Part shown: positions 24,849 through 32,746 of the stretch, one piece after another
Numbering within the stretch: position 1 is the first letter of the stretch
Layout: each line of letters starts with the position of its first letter
From: Butyricimonas synergistica DSM 23225
GTDB taxonomy: Bacteria > Bacteroidota > Bacteroidia > Bacteroidales > Marinifilaceae
Assembly (NCBI RefSeq): GCF_000379665.1
Contig: NZ_KB903361.1
Coordinates: 1 to 64,000 of the forward strand
Length of the DNA stretch: 64,000 bases
Direction of reading: 5' to 3'
Program-made: the position numbers and the translations under genes
The notes under the pieces: generated by a model
Database searches by the model: none
What the model saw: the letters and a program-made list of their open reading frames with translations, nothing else
What the model was told of the DNA's origin: nothing

Positions 24849-27359
24849 ATGAAAGTCAAAAAAATATTTCCGGTGCAGGGAATGAGTTGTGCATCCTGCG
24901 CCGCCAGAGTGGATAAAGTATTGAACGCCCAGCCCGGCGTGTACGAGGCGAATATCAATTACGCAACAGCCAGTGCACAAGTCGTGTACGACACGGACAA
25001 ATGCTCCGGATCGTCCTTGAAAGCAGCAGTGCAGAACGCAGGATACGATTTACTGATCGACACGAACCGCAGCACGGACGACAAGATAGAACAGGCTCGC
25101 GCGAAAAAATACCGGCAACTGAAAATCCGGACATGGGGAGCCGTAATACTGTCACTGCCGATCATGATCATCAGCATGGCACACATTGCCCTCCCTTACA
25201 TGGACTACCTCTTGTGGGCTCTTTCCACTCTCGTGGTAGTCGGTTTCGGGCGGGAATTTTATACCAACGCGTGGCGGCAATTAAAGCACGGGACGTCGAA
25301 CATGGATACGCTGGTAGCCATCAGCACGGGTATCGCTTACCTGTTCAGCGTGTTCAACTTGCTGTTCCCGGATTTCTGGTTGTCGAGAGGCGTGACTCCC
25401 CACCTCTATTTCGAGGCGGCAAGTGTCATCATCGCCTTTATCCTGCTGGGACGATTGCTGGAAGAACGGGCAAAACGCAACACGTCGACAGCCATCAAAA
25501 AGCTGGTCGGGTTACAACCGAAGACAGTCACGGTCATCACGGAATCCGGCGAACGGACAGTACCTATCGAGGAAGCCCGTGTAGGTGATATTATAGCCGT
25601 AAAACCGGGCGAGCGGGTAGCCGTGGACGGCACCGTAACTGATGGGGAATCTTACGTGGACGAAAGTATGCTAAGCGGAGAACCTATCCCCGCACGCAAG
25701 CGGGCGGGAGAGAAAGTCTACGCCGGAACGATCAACCAAAAAGGCTCCTTTCGCTTCACCACAGACAAAACAGGCTCGGACACGATGCTGGCTCAAATTA
25801 TCCGTATGGTACAAGACGCGCAGGGAAGTAAAGCCCCCGTGCAGAAACTGGTGGACAAGATCGCGGGAATTTTCGTTCCCGTCATCATAGGCATATCCGT
25901 TTTGTCATTTATAGCCTGGTGGCTGTTTGCCCCGGCGGACGGGTTTACCCACGGGTTACTGGCAATGGTCACCGTGCTTATCATCGCCTGTCCCTGTGCC
26001 CTCGGGTTAGCGACCCCAACTGCCCTCATCGTCGGCATCGGCAAAGGAGCGGAACACGGCATTCTGATAAAAGACGCCACCAGCCTCGAAATTGCGCGCA
26101 AGATAGACACGGTAGTGCTCGACAAGACGGGAACCATCACCGAGGGACATCCCGTGGTCGTGGACACCCGGTGGAGCGAAGGGTTCGGGAATGCACGGGA
26201 AATTCTGTATAGCCTCGAACGGCTGTCAGAACACCCGCTGGCGGAAGCCGTGGTAAACGAACTGAAAAACGAAAGCACCGTCACGGTCTCCGGATTCGAG
26301 AACATCCCGGGCAAAGGGATAAAAGGTACGGTAGGTGATGAAACTTATTACGCCGGGACGGCTGCTTTGCTTGCAGGCAACGGCATCAGCATCGACACGA
26401 GCTTGCTACAAGAAGCCGATAAATGGTCGCGAGAAGCTAGAACTGTCATCTGGTTCGGCAACTCGACAAAAGCCATCGCCGTGATCGCCATAACCGACAA
26501 GATAAAAGAAACCTCCCCACAAGCGGTCGCCCTATTGCGGAAAATGGGAATAACCGTTCATATGCTGACGGGAGATAACGCGGACACAGCCCGGGAGATT
26601 GCCCGAAAAGCAAACATCGAGCATTACAAATCGGGCGTCCTTCCACAGGATAAAGCTACTTTCATAAAACAGCTGCAACAGGAAGGTCGGAAAGTCGCCA
26701 TGGTCGGGGACGGCATAAATGACAGCGCCGCGTTGGCACAAGCCGACCTGAGTATCGCCATGGGCAAAGGAAGTGACATCGCCATGGATACCGCCATGAT
26801 TACGATTCTCGCTTCCGACTTGATGAAAATCCCGGAAACTATCCGCCTCTCCCAGCTCACAGTGAAAACCATCCGGCAGAACTTGTTCTGGGCATTCATT
26901 TATAACCTGATCGGCGTACCTATCGCGGCAGGCATACTATACCCGATCAATGGCTTTCTGCTCAACCCAATGATCGCAGGTGCTGCCATGGCATTCAGCA
27001 GCGTGAGCGTCGTCAGCAACAGCCTGCGCCTGAAACGTAAAAAGATAGGCTCCGTTTCCCGCAGCAACATCCCCTCAACCCACACGGAAGAGAGTCCCGA
27101 CAAGACAAATATCGTATCAAAAGAAGTTGAACTAATAAATAAAGAAGAAATGAAAAAGACATTCAAAGTAGACGGAATGATGTGTAACCATTGTCGTACA
27201 CACGTGGAAAACGCACTGAACAGTATTGACGGGGTAAAAGCAGTCGTAACACTGGATCCCCCGGCTGCCACGATCGAATTCACAAAAGGCGAATTGCCAT
27301 TGAGCGAATTACAGCAAGTCGTGACCGATAAAGCAGGAGATTACAAACTGCACGAGTAA
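24849..27359 (+). CDS. copA: copper-translocating P1B-type ATPase with N- and C-terminal HMA domains
   Basis: 836 residues. An N-terminal HMA domain has GMSCASC at 11-17. Six or more transmembrane helices, the phosphatase loop with DGTVTDGESYVDESMLSGEP, the membrane metal site IIACPCALGLATP near 380, DKTGTITEG near 425, the HP motif SEHPLAEAV and GDGINDSAAL near 620 follow in order. The CPC motif indicates Cu(I)/Ag(I) export. A polar linker (about 735-767) joins a second HMA domain with MMCNHC near 777-782. That position is unusual, since extra HMA domains are normally N-terminal. The domain begins with its own Met preceded by AAAGAAGAA, so it may also be made as a free metallochaperone. Confidence 0.95.
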   Translation: MKVKKIFPVQGMSCASCAARVDKVLNAQPGVYEANINYATASAQVVYDTDKCSGSSLKAAVQNAGYDLLIDTNRSTDDKIEQARAKKYRQLKIRTWGAVILSLPIMIISMAHIALPYMDYLLWALSTLVVVGFGREFYTNAWRQLKHGTSNMDTLVAISTGIAYLFSVFNLLFPDFWLSRGVTPHLYFEAASVIIAFILLGRLLEERAKRNTSTAIKKLVGLQPKTVTVITESGERTVPIEEARVGDIIAVKPGERVAVDGTVTDGESYVDESMLSGEPIPARKRAGEKVYAGTINQKGSFRFTTDKTGSDTMLAQIIRMVQDAQGSKAPVQKLVDKIAGIFVPVIIGISVLSFIAWWLFAPADGFTHGLLAMVTVLIIACPCALGLATPTALIVGIGKGAEHGILIKDATSLEIARKIDTVVLDKTGTITEGHPVVVDTRWSEGFGNAREILYSLERLSEHPLAEAVVNELKNESTVTVSGFENIPGKGIKGTVGDETYYAGTAALLAGNGISIDTSLLQEADKWSREARTVIWFGNSTKAIAVIAITDKIKETSPQAVALLRKMGITVHMLTGDNADTAREIARKANIEHYKSGVLPQDKATFIKQLQQEGRKVAMVGDGINDSAALAQADLSIAMGKGSDIAMDTAMITILASDLMKIPETIRLSQLTVKTIRQNLFWAFIYNLIGVPIAAGILYPINGFLLNPMIAGAAMAFSSVSVVSNSLRLKRKKIGSVSRSNIPSTHTEESPDKTNIVSKEVELINKEEMKKTFKVDGMMCNHCRTHVENALNSIDGVKAVVTLDPPAATIEFTKGELPLSELQQVVTDKAGDYKLHE
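27150..27359 (+). CDS. possible nested CopZ-like metallochaperone (internal start in copA)
   Basis: 69 codons in frame with copA, from an ATG preceded by the purine-rich AAAGAAGAA. The product would be a complete stand-alone HMA protein (MKKTFKVDGMMCNHC...) of the usual CopZ length, with the CxxC at residues 12-15 and a full beta-alpha-beta-beta-alpha-beta pattern. The peptide just before it in CopA is a hydrophilic linker without structure. Either two genes fused, or both the fused and free forms are made. The internal start is inference. Confidence 0.4.
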   Translation: MKKTFKVDGMMCNHCRTHVENALNSIDGVKAVVTLDPPAATIEFTKGELPLSELQQVVTDKAGDYKLHE

Positions 27360-27384
27360 ATAATTTGATAAAGACTAAAATAAA

Positions 27385-27417
27385 AGAGCCGTGCAACTAG
27401 AATGCACGGCTTTTTTA
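27385..27417 (+). terminator. intrinsic terminator after copA
   Basis: AGCCGTGCA (27387-27395) pairs with TGCACGGCT (27403-27411), 7-nt loop, followed by TTTTTT. An A-run before the stem would let it also act for the convergent RRM gene. Confidence 0.85.
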
Positions 27418-27433
27418 ATCTTAGCGATTGGCA

Positions 27434-27727
27434 TTAAAATCTTCTTTCTCTCGGTGCTCTATAACCTCTATTATCGCCTCCCTCTTCTCTCGGTCTTGCT
27501 TTTTTAACAACAATTTTCCTTCCTTGAAAATCAGTTTCATTTAAAGCATTGATTGCGTTGAAACCTTCTGTTTCATCTTCCATTTCAACAAAACCAAAAC
27601 ATTTAGAATTACCAGTTTCTTTGTCCATGATTACTTTGGCTGAAGAAACAGAACCGTGCTCTGCGAAAAGAGCTTGCAAGTCTTCACTCGTGGTGGTGGA
27701 ACTTAGCTTTGCAACAAAAATATTCAC
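27434..27727 (-). CDS. RRM-domain RNA-binding protein
   Basis: 97 residues if the GTG at 27727 is the start, giving MNIFVAKLSS, the typical beginning of this family; the longer frame adds a hydrophobic leader that family members lack. The RRM shows RNP2 (IFVAKL) at 3-8 and RNP1 (KCFGFVEM) near 44-51, followed by a basic Arg/Gly-rich tail (GGDNRGYRAPRERRF) that should add RNA affinity. Bacteroidota carry several such proteins, which act as global post-transcriptional regulators. The mRNA has a leader of nearly 90 nt, suggesting control at the leader, possibly by the protein itself. Confidence 0.88.
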   Translation of the reverse strand: MNIFVAKLSSTTTSEDLQALFAEHGSVSSAKVIMDKETGNSKCFGFVEMEDETEGFNAINALNETDFQGRKIVVKKARPREEGGDNRGYRAPRERRF

Positions 27728-27822
27728 AATAAAAATAATTAAAATTAATAATACATGTAGAAGAGTACGTAGAGATATATCTTTGGTTTCAACGATAAAC
27801 AACTATTTAACTTCTACCGCAG

Positions 27823-27851
27823 CAAATATAACTAATTTATTAATAATCAAA
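27823..27851 (-). promoter_or_regulatory. promoter of the RRM protein gene
   Basis: The reverse strand has TTTG (27851-27848), 17 bp, TATATTTG (27830-27823). The expected transcript starts near 27817 and has a leader of about 90 nt before the GTG start. An A/T- and C-rich gap without genes (27852-27990) lies beyond it. Confidence 0.6.
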
Positions 27852-27993
27852 AATTAATATCACTTTTTTTCATCATCCTATATAAATTTATCTACCCCTC
27901 CATACTCCCCCCGAAAATCACATAGCCTATCTCCCCCCCCTCATTATTTCCCCTATTTTTTTGTGTACATTCCTATTTTTTCTTCACAATCGC

Positions 27994-28023
27994 TTGTAAT
28001 TTCAAAAAATTCCCCTACTTTTG
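27994..28023 (+). promoter_or_regulatory. promoter of tRNA-Phe
   Basis: CTTG near 27993-27996 and TACTTTTG (28016-28023) are separated by 19 bp; the tRNA begins 22 nt after the -7 element. Confidence 0.65.
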
Positions 28024-28044
28024 CACCCGTTAAAACATAACGCT

Positions 28045-28117
28045 GGTGCCATAGCTCAGTTGGTAGAGCAAAGGACTGAAAATCCTTGTGTCCCCGGTTC
28101 GATTCCTGGTGGCACCA
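28045..28117 (+). tRNA. tRNA-Phe (GAA)
   Basis: 73 nt. The acceptor stem pairs GGTGCCA with TGGCACC. The D-loop reads AGCTCAGTTGGTAGAGC, the anticodon loop ACTGAAAAT carries GAA, and the T-arm reads GGTTCGATTCC. The discriminator base is A and CCA is not encoded. A terminator hairpin follows within 10 nt. Confidence 0.97.
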
Positions 28118-28124
28118 CTGAAAG

Positions 28125-28156
28125 AAAAAGAGTTACAAAAGTAACTCTTTTTTCTT
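28125..28156 (+). terminator. terminator after tRNA-Phe
   Basis: AAAAAGAGTTAC and GTAACTCTTTTT form a 12-bp stem with an AAAA loop, ending in a T-rich run. Confidence 0.85.
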
Positions 28157-28363
28157 TTTGCCTCATTTTGTATGATTCTCAATGGTTTTGTCGGATCAAC
28201 TGGAACACCCATCCAACATTTGTCGCGTACATTTCAACAACAACTCCTCATAAAAAAGAGCAATCGAAAAAACTATGGCTCACAAATTGTTTCACTCACA
28301 GATTTTTCGATTGACCTTCGTTTAAACCATGTTTAAACCGGAAACAAACCCGGGATTCCTACT

Positions 28364-28675
28364 TTACCCCCAAGAGGTAATCTCTCTCACTAATAGGGGA
28401 TGATCTGACGAATCTTTCACGTTCACGATAATTTTCATCTGTTCAAAAAAACGTTTTATCCTCTCGTCAATTCCGGCAACATAAATCATTTTTATCCCGC
28501 ACTCCGCAAGCCATTGGACGAAATAATTCACATTCCAGTTTTTCACCTCTCTGTTTTTTATAGAAACAACCTTATCGTCTTCCGTCGTAATCGTCGATAC
28601 TTTTATTGCTTTTTCCTCTATATTTCCACTAAGGTGGCAAAGTTGGTTATCTTCTAAAAACAATGCTGCTTTCAT
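28364..28675 (-). CDS. small NifX-like-fold protein, copy 1
   Basis: 103 residues. The order of a hydrophobic strand (MKAALFLED), a charged strand KVVSIKNREV, a helix ending in LAECGIKMIYVAGIDERIKR and a short final strand (KIIVNV) resembles the dinitrogenase cofactor-binding (NifX/NafY) fold, but the usual GHA-type loop is not evident. It is not a confident assignment. A paralogue about two thirds identical lies at 38926-39237. The gene is monocistronic and has no obvious partner. Confidence 0.6.
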   Translation of the reverse strand: MKAALFLEDNQLCHLSGNIEEKAIKVSTITTEDDKVVSIKNREVKNWNVNYFVQWLAECGIKMIYVAGIDERIKRFFEQMKIIVNVKDSSDHPLLVREITSWG

Positions 28676-29164
28676 TCTTTTCTCTTAATAAATTGTATAT
28701 GCTATATTTCATAAATTACACCGCTCTATACGGACAAAGGAGCAAAAAGGTTTATTCTTTACACGTTAATCTCACTTGGCATTTCCCGTAAAAAGTATAC
28801 AATTACACGCGGAAATTATAGTTATTAATAATCCAGACACGAGCACAATCAAAGAAAAAGTACCTTTTACAGAGAATCGCACTCATCGGGTAAGTCGTAT
28901 TCGTTCCTTTTTTACACGAGAACCTACTGAAGACCCACTGTAATCCTACCCAAGAAATACAGTAACCCTACACAACCTCCGTTCTTGCTCCGTTTCTCCT
29001 GTAAAGATCCTATAATCTTTCATATAGAAACATAGGAGCGAAACTGTTCATACAACGCCCACATAGTCTATTTTCCCAAGAACTTCCTCGGCTCTTCTTT
29101 GGGATTTCAGTAGTAAAAGGTCATATTCAGAACTTCCAAAATCTCTCTTTTGAGATTAAAAACC

Positions 29165-29208
29165 TATATTTGAAACCCGATAAGAAAAATGTTTCTTATT
29201 CGTTTCAA
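29165..29208 (+). promoter_or_regulatory. promoter and extended palindrome of the dehydrogenase gene
   Basis: TATATTTG (29165-29172) is a good -7 element; no clear -33 box is seen. It overlaps a long imperfect palindrome: TTGAAAC (29170-29176) and GTTTCAA (29202-29208) enclose ATAAGAAA (29180-29187), loop AATG, TTTCTTAT (29192-29199). This looks like a repressor operator at the start point or an mRNA leader hairpin. The rest of the 558-bp gap 28676-29233 shows no gene. Confidence 0.55.
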
Positions 29209-29233
29209 CATCAAAGTATATATTTACGATTAA

Positions 29234-30277
29234 ATGTTAGCATACACATACATAAGCAAAGGGAACTTCAGAATCCAAGAGAAGCCGATACCTCAAATAA
29301 AGGATTCACGAGATGCCATCGTGCGGGTCACGCTTGGAAGTATTTGTACCAGTGATCTACACATCAAACACGGAAGTGTACCCCGTGCCGTACCGGGCAT
29401 TACCGTTGGGCACGAAATGGTGGGCGTTGTAGAACAAACGGGGAGTGACGTTACTACCGTGAAACCCGGGGACAGGGTGGTCGTGAACGTGGAAACTTTT
29501 TGTGGAGAGTGCTTTTTCTGCAAAAAGGGATTCGTGAACAACTGTTCCGATCCCAATGGCGGCTGGACTTTGGGGTGCCGCATTGACGGCGGACAGGCTG
29601 AACACGTGCGTGTCCCCTATGCAGACAGCGGACTCAACCGCATCCCCGATACGGTAAGCGACGAACAGGCTCTTTTCGTGGGCGATGTACTTGCCACCGG
29701 ATTTTGGGCTACACGTATTTCGGAGATCACGGAAGACGATACCGTACTCATCATTGGAGCCGGACCCACCGGAATATGTACCCTGCTTTGCGTGATGCTG
29801 AAGAAACCGAAACGAATTATTGTCTGCGAAAAGTCCCCGGAAAGGATACTATTTGTCCGGGACCACTACCCCGATGTACTGGTGACAGAACCGGAAAAAT
29901 GCAAAGAATTTGTGCTTCAACACAGTGACCATGGAGGGGCTGATGTGGTACTGGAAGTAGCCGGAAGCGATGACACCTTCCATATGGCATGGGAATGCGC
30001 CCGTCCCAACGCCATCGTAACCGTGGTCGCTCTTTACGACAAACCGCAATTCCTACCTTTACCCGATATGTACGGCAAAAACCTTACTTTCAAAACCGGG
30101 GGCGTGGATGGTTGCGATTGCGCCGAAATACTTCACTTGATAGAAGAAGGCAAAATTGATACCACCCCACTCATCACTCATCAATTCCCGTTAAACGAAA
30201 TAGAAGAGGCGTATCGCATTTTCGAGAATAAACGAGATGGAGTGATAAAAGTAGCGATAACAGGGAAAGAAAGCTGA
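29234..30277 (+). CDS. zinc-dependent medium-chain alcohol dehydrogenase
   Basis: 347 residues. The catalytic-zinc region is seen as LGSICTSDLHIKHG and VGHEMVGVVEQTG. The structural-zinc lobe ETFCGECFFCKKGFVNNC has four cysteines near 90-107, and the Rossmann motif VLIIGAGPTGICTL lies near 172-185. The late EIEEAYRIFENKRDGVIKV helix is typical. It would oxidise an alcohol or polyol, or reduce an aldehyde, using NAD(P). The Ser before the catalytic proton relay (TSDLH) is in line with threonine/sorbitol-dehydrogenase relatives; the substrate is unknown. It is a single gene with a palindromic control region. Confidence 0.92.
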   Translation: MLAYTYISKGNFRIQEKPIPQIKDSRDAIVRVTLGSICTSDLHIKHGSVPRAVPGITVGHEMVGVVEQTGSDVTTVKPGDRVVVNVETFCGECFFCKKGFVNNCSDPNGGWTLGCRIDGGQAEHVRVPYADSGLNRIPDTVSDEQALFVGDVLATGFWATRISEITEDDTVLIIGAGPTGICTLLCVMLKKPKRIIVCEKSPERILFVRDHYPDVLVTEPEKCKEFVLQHSDHGGADVVLEVAGSDDTFHMAWECARPNAIVTVVALYDKPQFLPLPDMYGKNLTFKTGGVDGCDCAEILHLIEEGKIDTTPLITHQFPLNEIEEAYRIFENKRDGVIKVAITGKES

Positions 30278-30285
30278 ATTAAAAA

Positions 30286-30309
30286 GAGGATAGATTTTCA
30301 CCTATCCTC
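30286..30309 (+). terminator. weak hairpin after the dehydrogenase gene
   Basis: GAGGATAG (30286-30293) pairs with CTATCCTC (30302-30309) 9 nt after the stop codon, preceded by AAAAA but not followed by a U-tract. The remainder of 30310-30504 holds no gene. Confidence 0.4.
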
Positions 30310-30504
30310 ATAACCATTCACAAGTAGTTTTCGAATGCCTGACGCACCTACCGACGACTTTGGTTTTCAAAAACAAGTCCTGCAAAAGTAGAACTTCAAA
30401 TACGCCTATACAGTAGAATTCTCATCCCAAGGATGTAATTAACAAGTCGCGTACCACGCAACCGAGTTGGGGTTCATAGGGTACGCAAATAGGCGCAAGT
30501 CCAG

Positions 30505-31650
30505 TTAACGCTTTAAATCCGACATACTGAACAACTGGACATTTTTCCCTTCAGGGATTTTCAGTTGTCGACAAAACCTTTTAATTCTACATATATCAGC
30601 ATCATTATAGTAACTAAATTGCCATTTCAAATATTTCGGATCGACCACATTCTCAAGAATAGCTTTAAAATAGGGTAAATCCACGTCGCTCAAAGAATGT
30701 CCAAGTACCGTTATCTCCCGCAATTCCCGCAATGACTTGAAAAATCCCAAATTCCGGTCTATAATCTCTCCGCATCGTTTCACGTTTTCTTTGTAATAAC
30801 CCTCCAAACGTTCTTCTATCAAATCCACGGCATAATACCTAACAGGCAAGCGCCAATTACCTTTAGCTTCATTTTCCGAAAAGAAAGCCAAATAAACCAA
30901 CTTGTCATTCGCAAAATACCTTCCGTTTTTTCCTTTCAAATTAGGACGATACCTTCTTCTGTTTCTGTTTTTATGAATCCACTCATCAAAAGCCACCTCA
31001 TCATCCTCCACACGATGTCCCAGCACCAGCTTACCAAACCGTTGTCTTCGATCTCCATGTATATACACAATTTGCTCCCGTGGAATGTCATATTCAGTTT
31101 CAAGAAACAATGTATAATTGAAGTTCAAAAAAGCCGCATTCCCATCAAGTTGTAACATCTTCTTCCTAAATCCTTTCTCGTAATGCACGGTATTGATCCA
31201 GCGATGGAAATGATACTGCATCTCGACAGAACACGCCTTCACAATATCGCTCACCCGCTCTATAATCGCATAAAAATTCGCACAAGAGCCACCTTCTTCC
31301 GACTCCGATAGATCCTCATCCACGAAGTCAAATACCCGTTCCCGATTCAACCCGCCGAGGTATCTCTCGAAATCGCTCCACAAGCATTTACAAGCCCACG
31401 TATTCCTCGGCGCAAACAAAGCACGCCCGTATTGCAGGCAAAGCAAATAATCTTTTATAGACTGAAAATTATTCATCATTGACCTTGACCCGAAAAACAA
31501 CTCAAACATCTTTAGCGCAAAGTCATCATGTCTGATTAAATACCCCCTGAAATCCCAATAAGTGGATTTCGCCCCGTGGTATCGATCAAATCCATTTCCT
31601 ATCACGTAAAGATGCCTGACAGGTTCTCCGTTAATCAAGTTCTTAAGCAT
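30505..31650 (-). CDS. abiH: AbiH-family phage abortive-infection protein
   Basis: 381 residues from the ATG at 31650; the longer frame starts in the promoter. The N-terminus HLYVIGNGFDRYHGAKSTYW is the AbiH signature. FLNFNYTLFLETEYDIPREQ and YIHGDRRQRFGKLVLGH in the middle, and ITVLGHSLSDVDLPYFK near the end, complete the pattern. AbiH halts phage propagation by an unresolved mechanism; the N-terminal glycine motif and HG/GHS motifs resemble a nucleotide-binding SIR2-like arrangement (inference). The gene is single and divergent from a PAS-LuxR regulator. The promoter leaves almost no leader, so the mRNA is probably leaderless. Confidence 0.9.
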   Translation of the reverse strand: MLKNLINGEPVRHLYVIGNGFDRYHGAKSTYWDFRGYLIRHDDFALKMFELFFGSRSMMNNFQSIKDYLLCLQYGRALFAPRNTWACKCLWSDFERYLGGLNRERVFDFVDEDLSESEEGGSCANFYAIIERVSDIVKACSVEMQYHFHRWINTVHYEKGFRKKMLQLDGNAAFLNFNYTLFLETEYDIPREQIVYIHGDRRQRFGKLVLGHRVEDDEVAFDEWIHKNRNRRRYRPNLKGKNGRYFANDKLVYLAFFSENEAKGNWRLPVRYYAVDLIEERLEGYYKENVKRCGEIIDRNLGFFKSLRELREITVLGHSLSDVDLPYFKAILENVVDPKYLKWQFSYYNDADICRIKRFCRQLKIPEGKNVQLFSMSDLKR

Positions 31651-31655
31651 AAAGG

Positions 31656-31687
31656 CAAATATAAACGATAAGGTAAAGTTAGACAAA
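31656..31687 (-). promoter_or_regulatory. promoter of abiH
   Basis: The reverse strand has TTTG (31687-31684), 20 bp, TATATTTG (31663-31656), a perfect match. Only 5 nt separate the -7 element from the ATG, so transcription should begin at or very near the start codon. Confidence 0.75.
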
Positions 31688-31775
31688 GTGACTGATAAAT
31701 GCGAATACTCGTGCATGAAAAGATTTTTTGAATAAAGATTCCTTGTTGTCAGAAATTTATAGTATTTTTGATATT

Positions 31776-32543
31776 ATGAAACCAACCAACATCACCCGGG
31801 AAGAAATGTGGGCAAGGCAATGCCTGGCGGCAGAGGATATTGATTATGCCGTGTGGGAGCGGGATAAGGCAGTGTTACACCAAATGGAGAGAATCAGCCG
31901 GAGTTGTTCGTTTGTGGTTGACGTATATAAAGGCAAATATGTTTTCGCTTCCTCGAATTTCGCGGATTTACTAGGGTATGACAGCCGTAAAATCAACACG
32001 CTGGAAAGACAGGGGGATTATTTGGAGTCCCGTTTCCACCCGGATGATTTCTCGCAACTGGAAAAATTGCAGATACAACTAAGCCGGTTTATATATAGTT
32101 TACCTCTCGAACAGCGGAATGATTATTGCAATATTTACAGTTTTCGGGTGCAGAATGCCAAAGGACAGTACGTACGGGTGGTCAGCAGGCAACAGGTGCT
32201 AGAACAGGAGCGCACGGGAAAAGCGTGGTTGGTCGTGGGGAATATGGATATCGCTGCCGACCAAAAAGAACACGGGCAGGTAGACTGCACGGTGCTTAAT
32301 CTTAAAAACGGGGATATGTTCTCCCCGACTCTATTATCCTCACCGCAAATCAATTTGACCGAACGGGAAATAGAAATACTACACTTGATACAGGGTGGAT
32401 TGCTAAGCAAGGAGATCGCTTGCAAACTCAGTATCAGCATCCACACGGTGAATATTCACCGTCAGAATCTTCTTCGCAAACTAGACGTGCAGAATTCGAT
32501 TGAAGCGATCAATAAAGGAATAGATTTAGGGCTTTTAAAATAA
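31776..32543 (+). CDS. PAS-LuxR transcription regulator
   Basis: 255 residues from the ATG at 31776; a TTG at 31728 in the same frame would add 16 residues. A PAS_3-like sensor domain spans about 40-165 (FASSNFADLLGYDSRKINTL, RFHPDDFSQLEKLQIQL, VRVVSRQQVLEQE). A C-terminal LuxR helix-turn-helix (LTEREIEILHLIQGGLLSKE, then LSISIHTVNIHRQNLLRKL) follows. Such stand-alone regulators occur widely in Bacteroidota. It lies between abiH and a HelD-like gene and is followed by two similar dyads (32556-32611) that could be its binding sites. Confidence 0.85.
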   Translation: MKPTNITREEMWARQCLAAEDIDYAVWERDKAVLHQMERISRSCSFVVDVYKGKYVFASSNFADLLGYDSRKINTLERQGDYLESRFHPDDFSQLEKLQIQLSRFIYSLPLEQRNDYCNIYSFRVQNAKGQYVRVVSRQQVLEQERTGKAWLVVGNMDIAADQKEHGQVDCTVLNLKNGDMFSPTLLSSPQINLTEREIEILHLIQGGLLSKEIACKLSISIHTVNIHRQNLLRKLDVQNSIEAINKGIDLGLLK

Positions 32544-32555
32544 TTGCTCTAAAAA

Positions 32556-32611
32556 ATACCCGAAAGGGTATCAATTTACTCTTCAAAATAAAAACGATAC
32601 CCGAAAAGGTA
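32556..32611. promoter_or_regulatory. pair of GAAA-loop dyads upstream of the HelD-like gene
   Basis: TACCCGAAAGGGTA (within ATACCC-GAAA-GGGTAT, 32556-32571) and TACCCGAAAAGGTA (32598-32611) start 41 bp apart, close to four helical turns. They lie between the luxR-type gene and the promoter of the HelD-like gene. They may be a tandem operator. As RNA the first forms a GNRA-loop hairpin, but no U-tract follows. Confidence 0.5.
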
Positions 32612-32674
32612 CTAAAAGAGAAAACATCAAAAAAATATTGTCACGTGGATTATTGAGATAGCTATAAATAACTA

Positions 32675-32705
32675 TTTACCGCCTCCCCCTGTTGAATTAA
32701 CTTTG
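32675..32705 (+). promoter_or_regulatory. promoter of the HelD-like gene
   Basis: TTTA (32675-32678), 19 bp, TAACTTTG (32698-32705), one mismatch from consensus. The gene starts 41 nt later after the strong ribosome-binding site GGAGAGGT. Confidence 0.6.
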
Positions 32706-32746
32706 TTCCTCTTTTCGTGCATTTTTATATAACTAAGGAGAGGTAT

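Noticed and set aside
27851-28010. C-runs and A/T-rich gap before tRNA-Phe, considered as an origin or repeat array
   Set aside because: No DnaA boxes, no periodic repeat and no gene; only homopolymer runs.
30383-30390. TACTTTTG on the reverse strand after the dehydrogenase gene
   Set aside because: No -33 box at a proper distance and it would read antisense into the dehydrogenase; likely chance.
30446-30487. GCGTACC...GGTACGC hairpin near the end of abiH
   Set aside because: Long loop and no U-tract; not convincing as terminator, attachment site or RNA gene.
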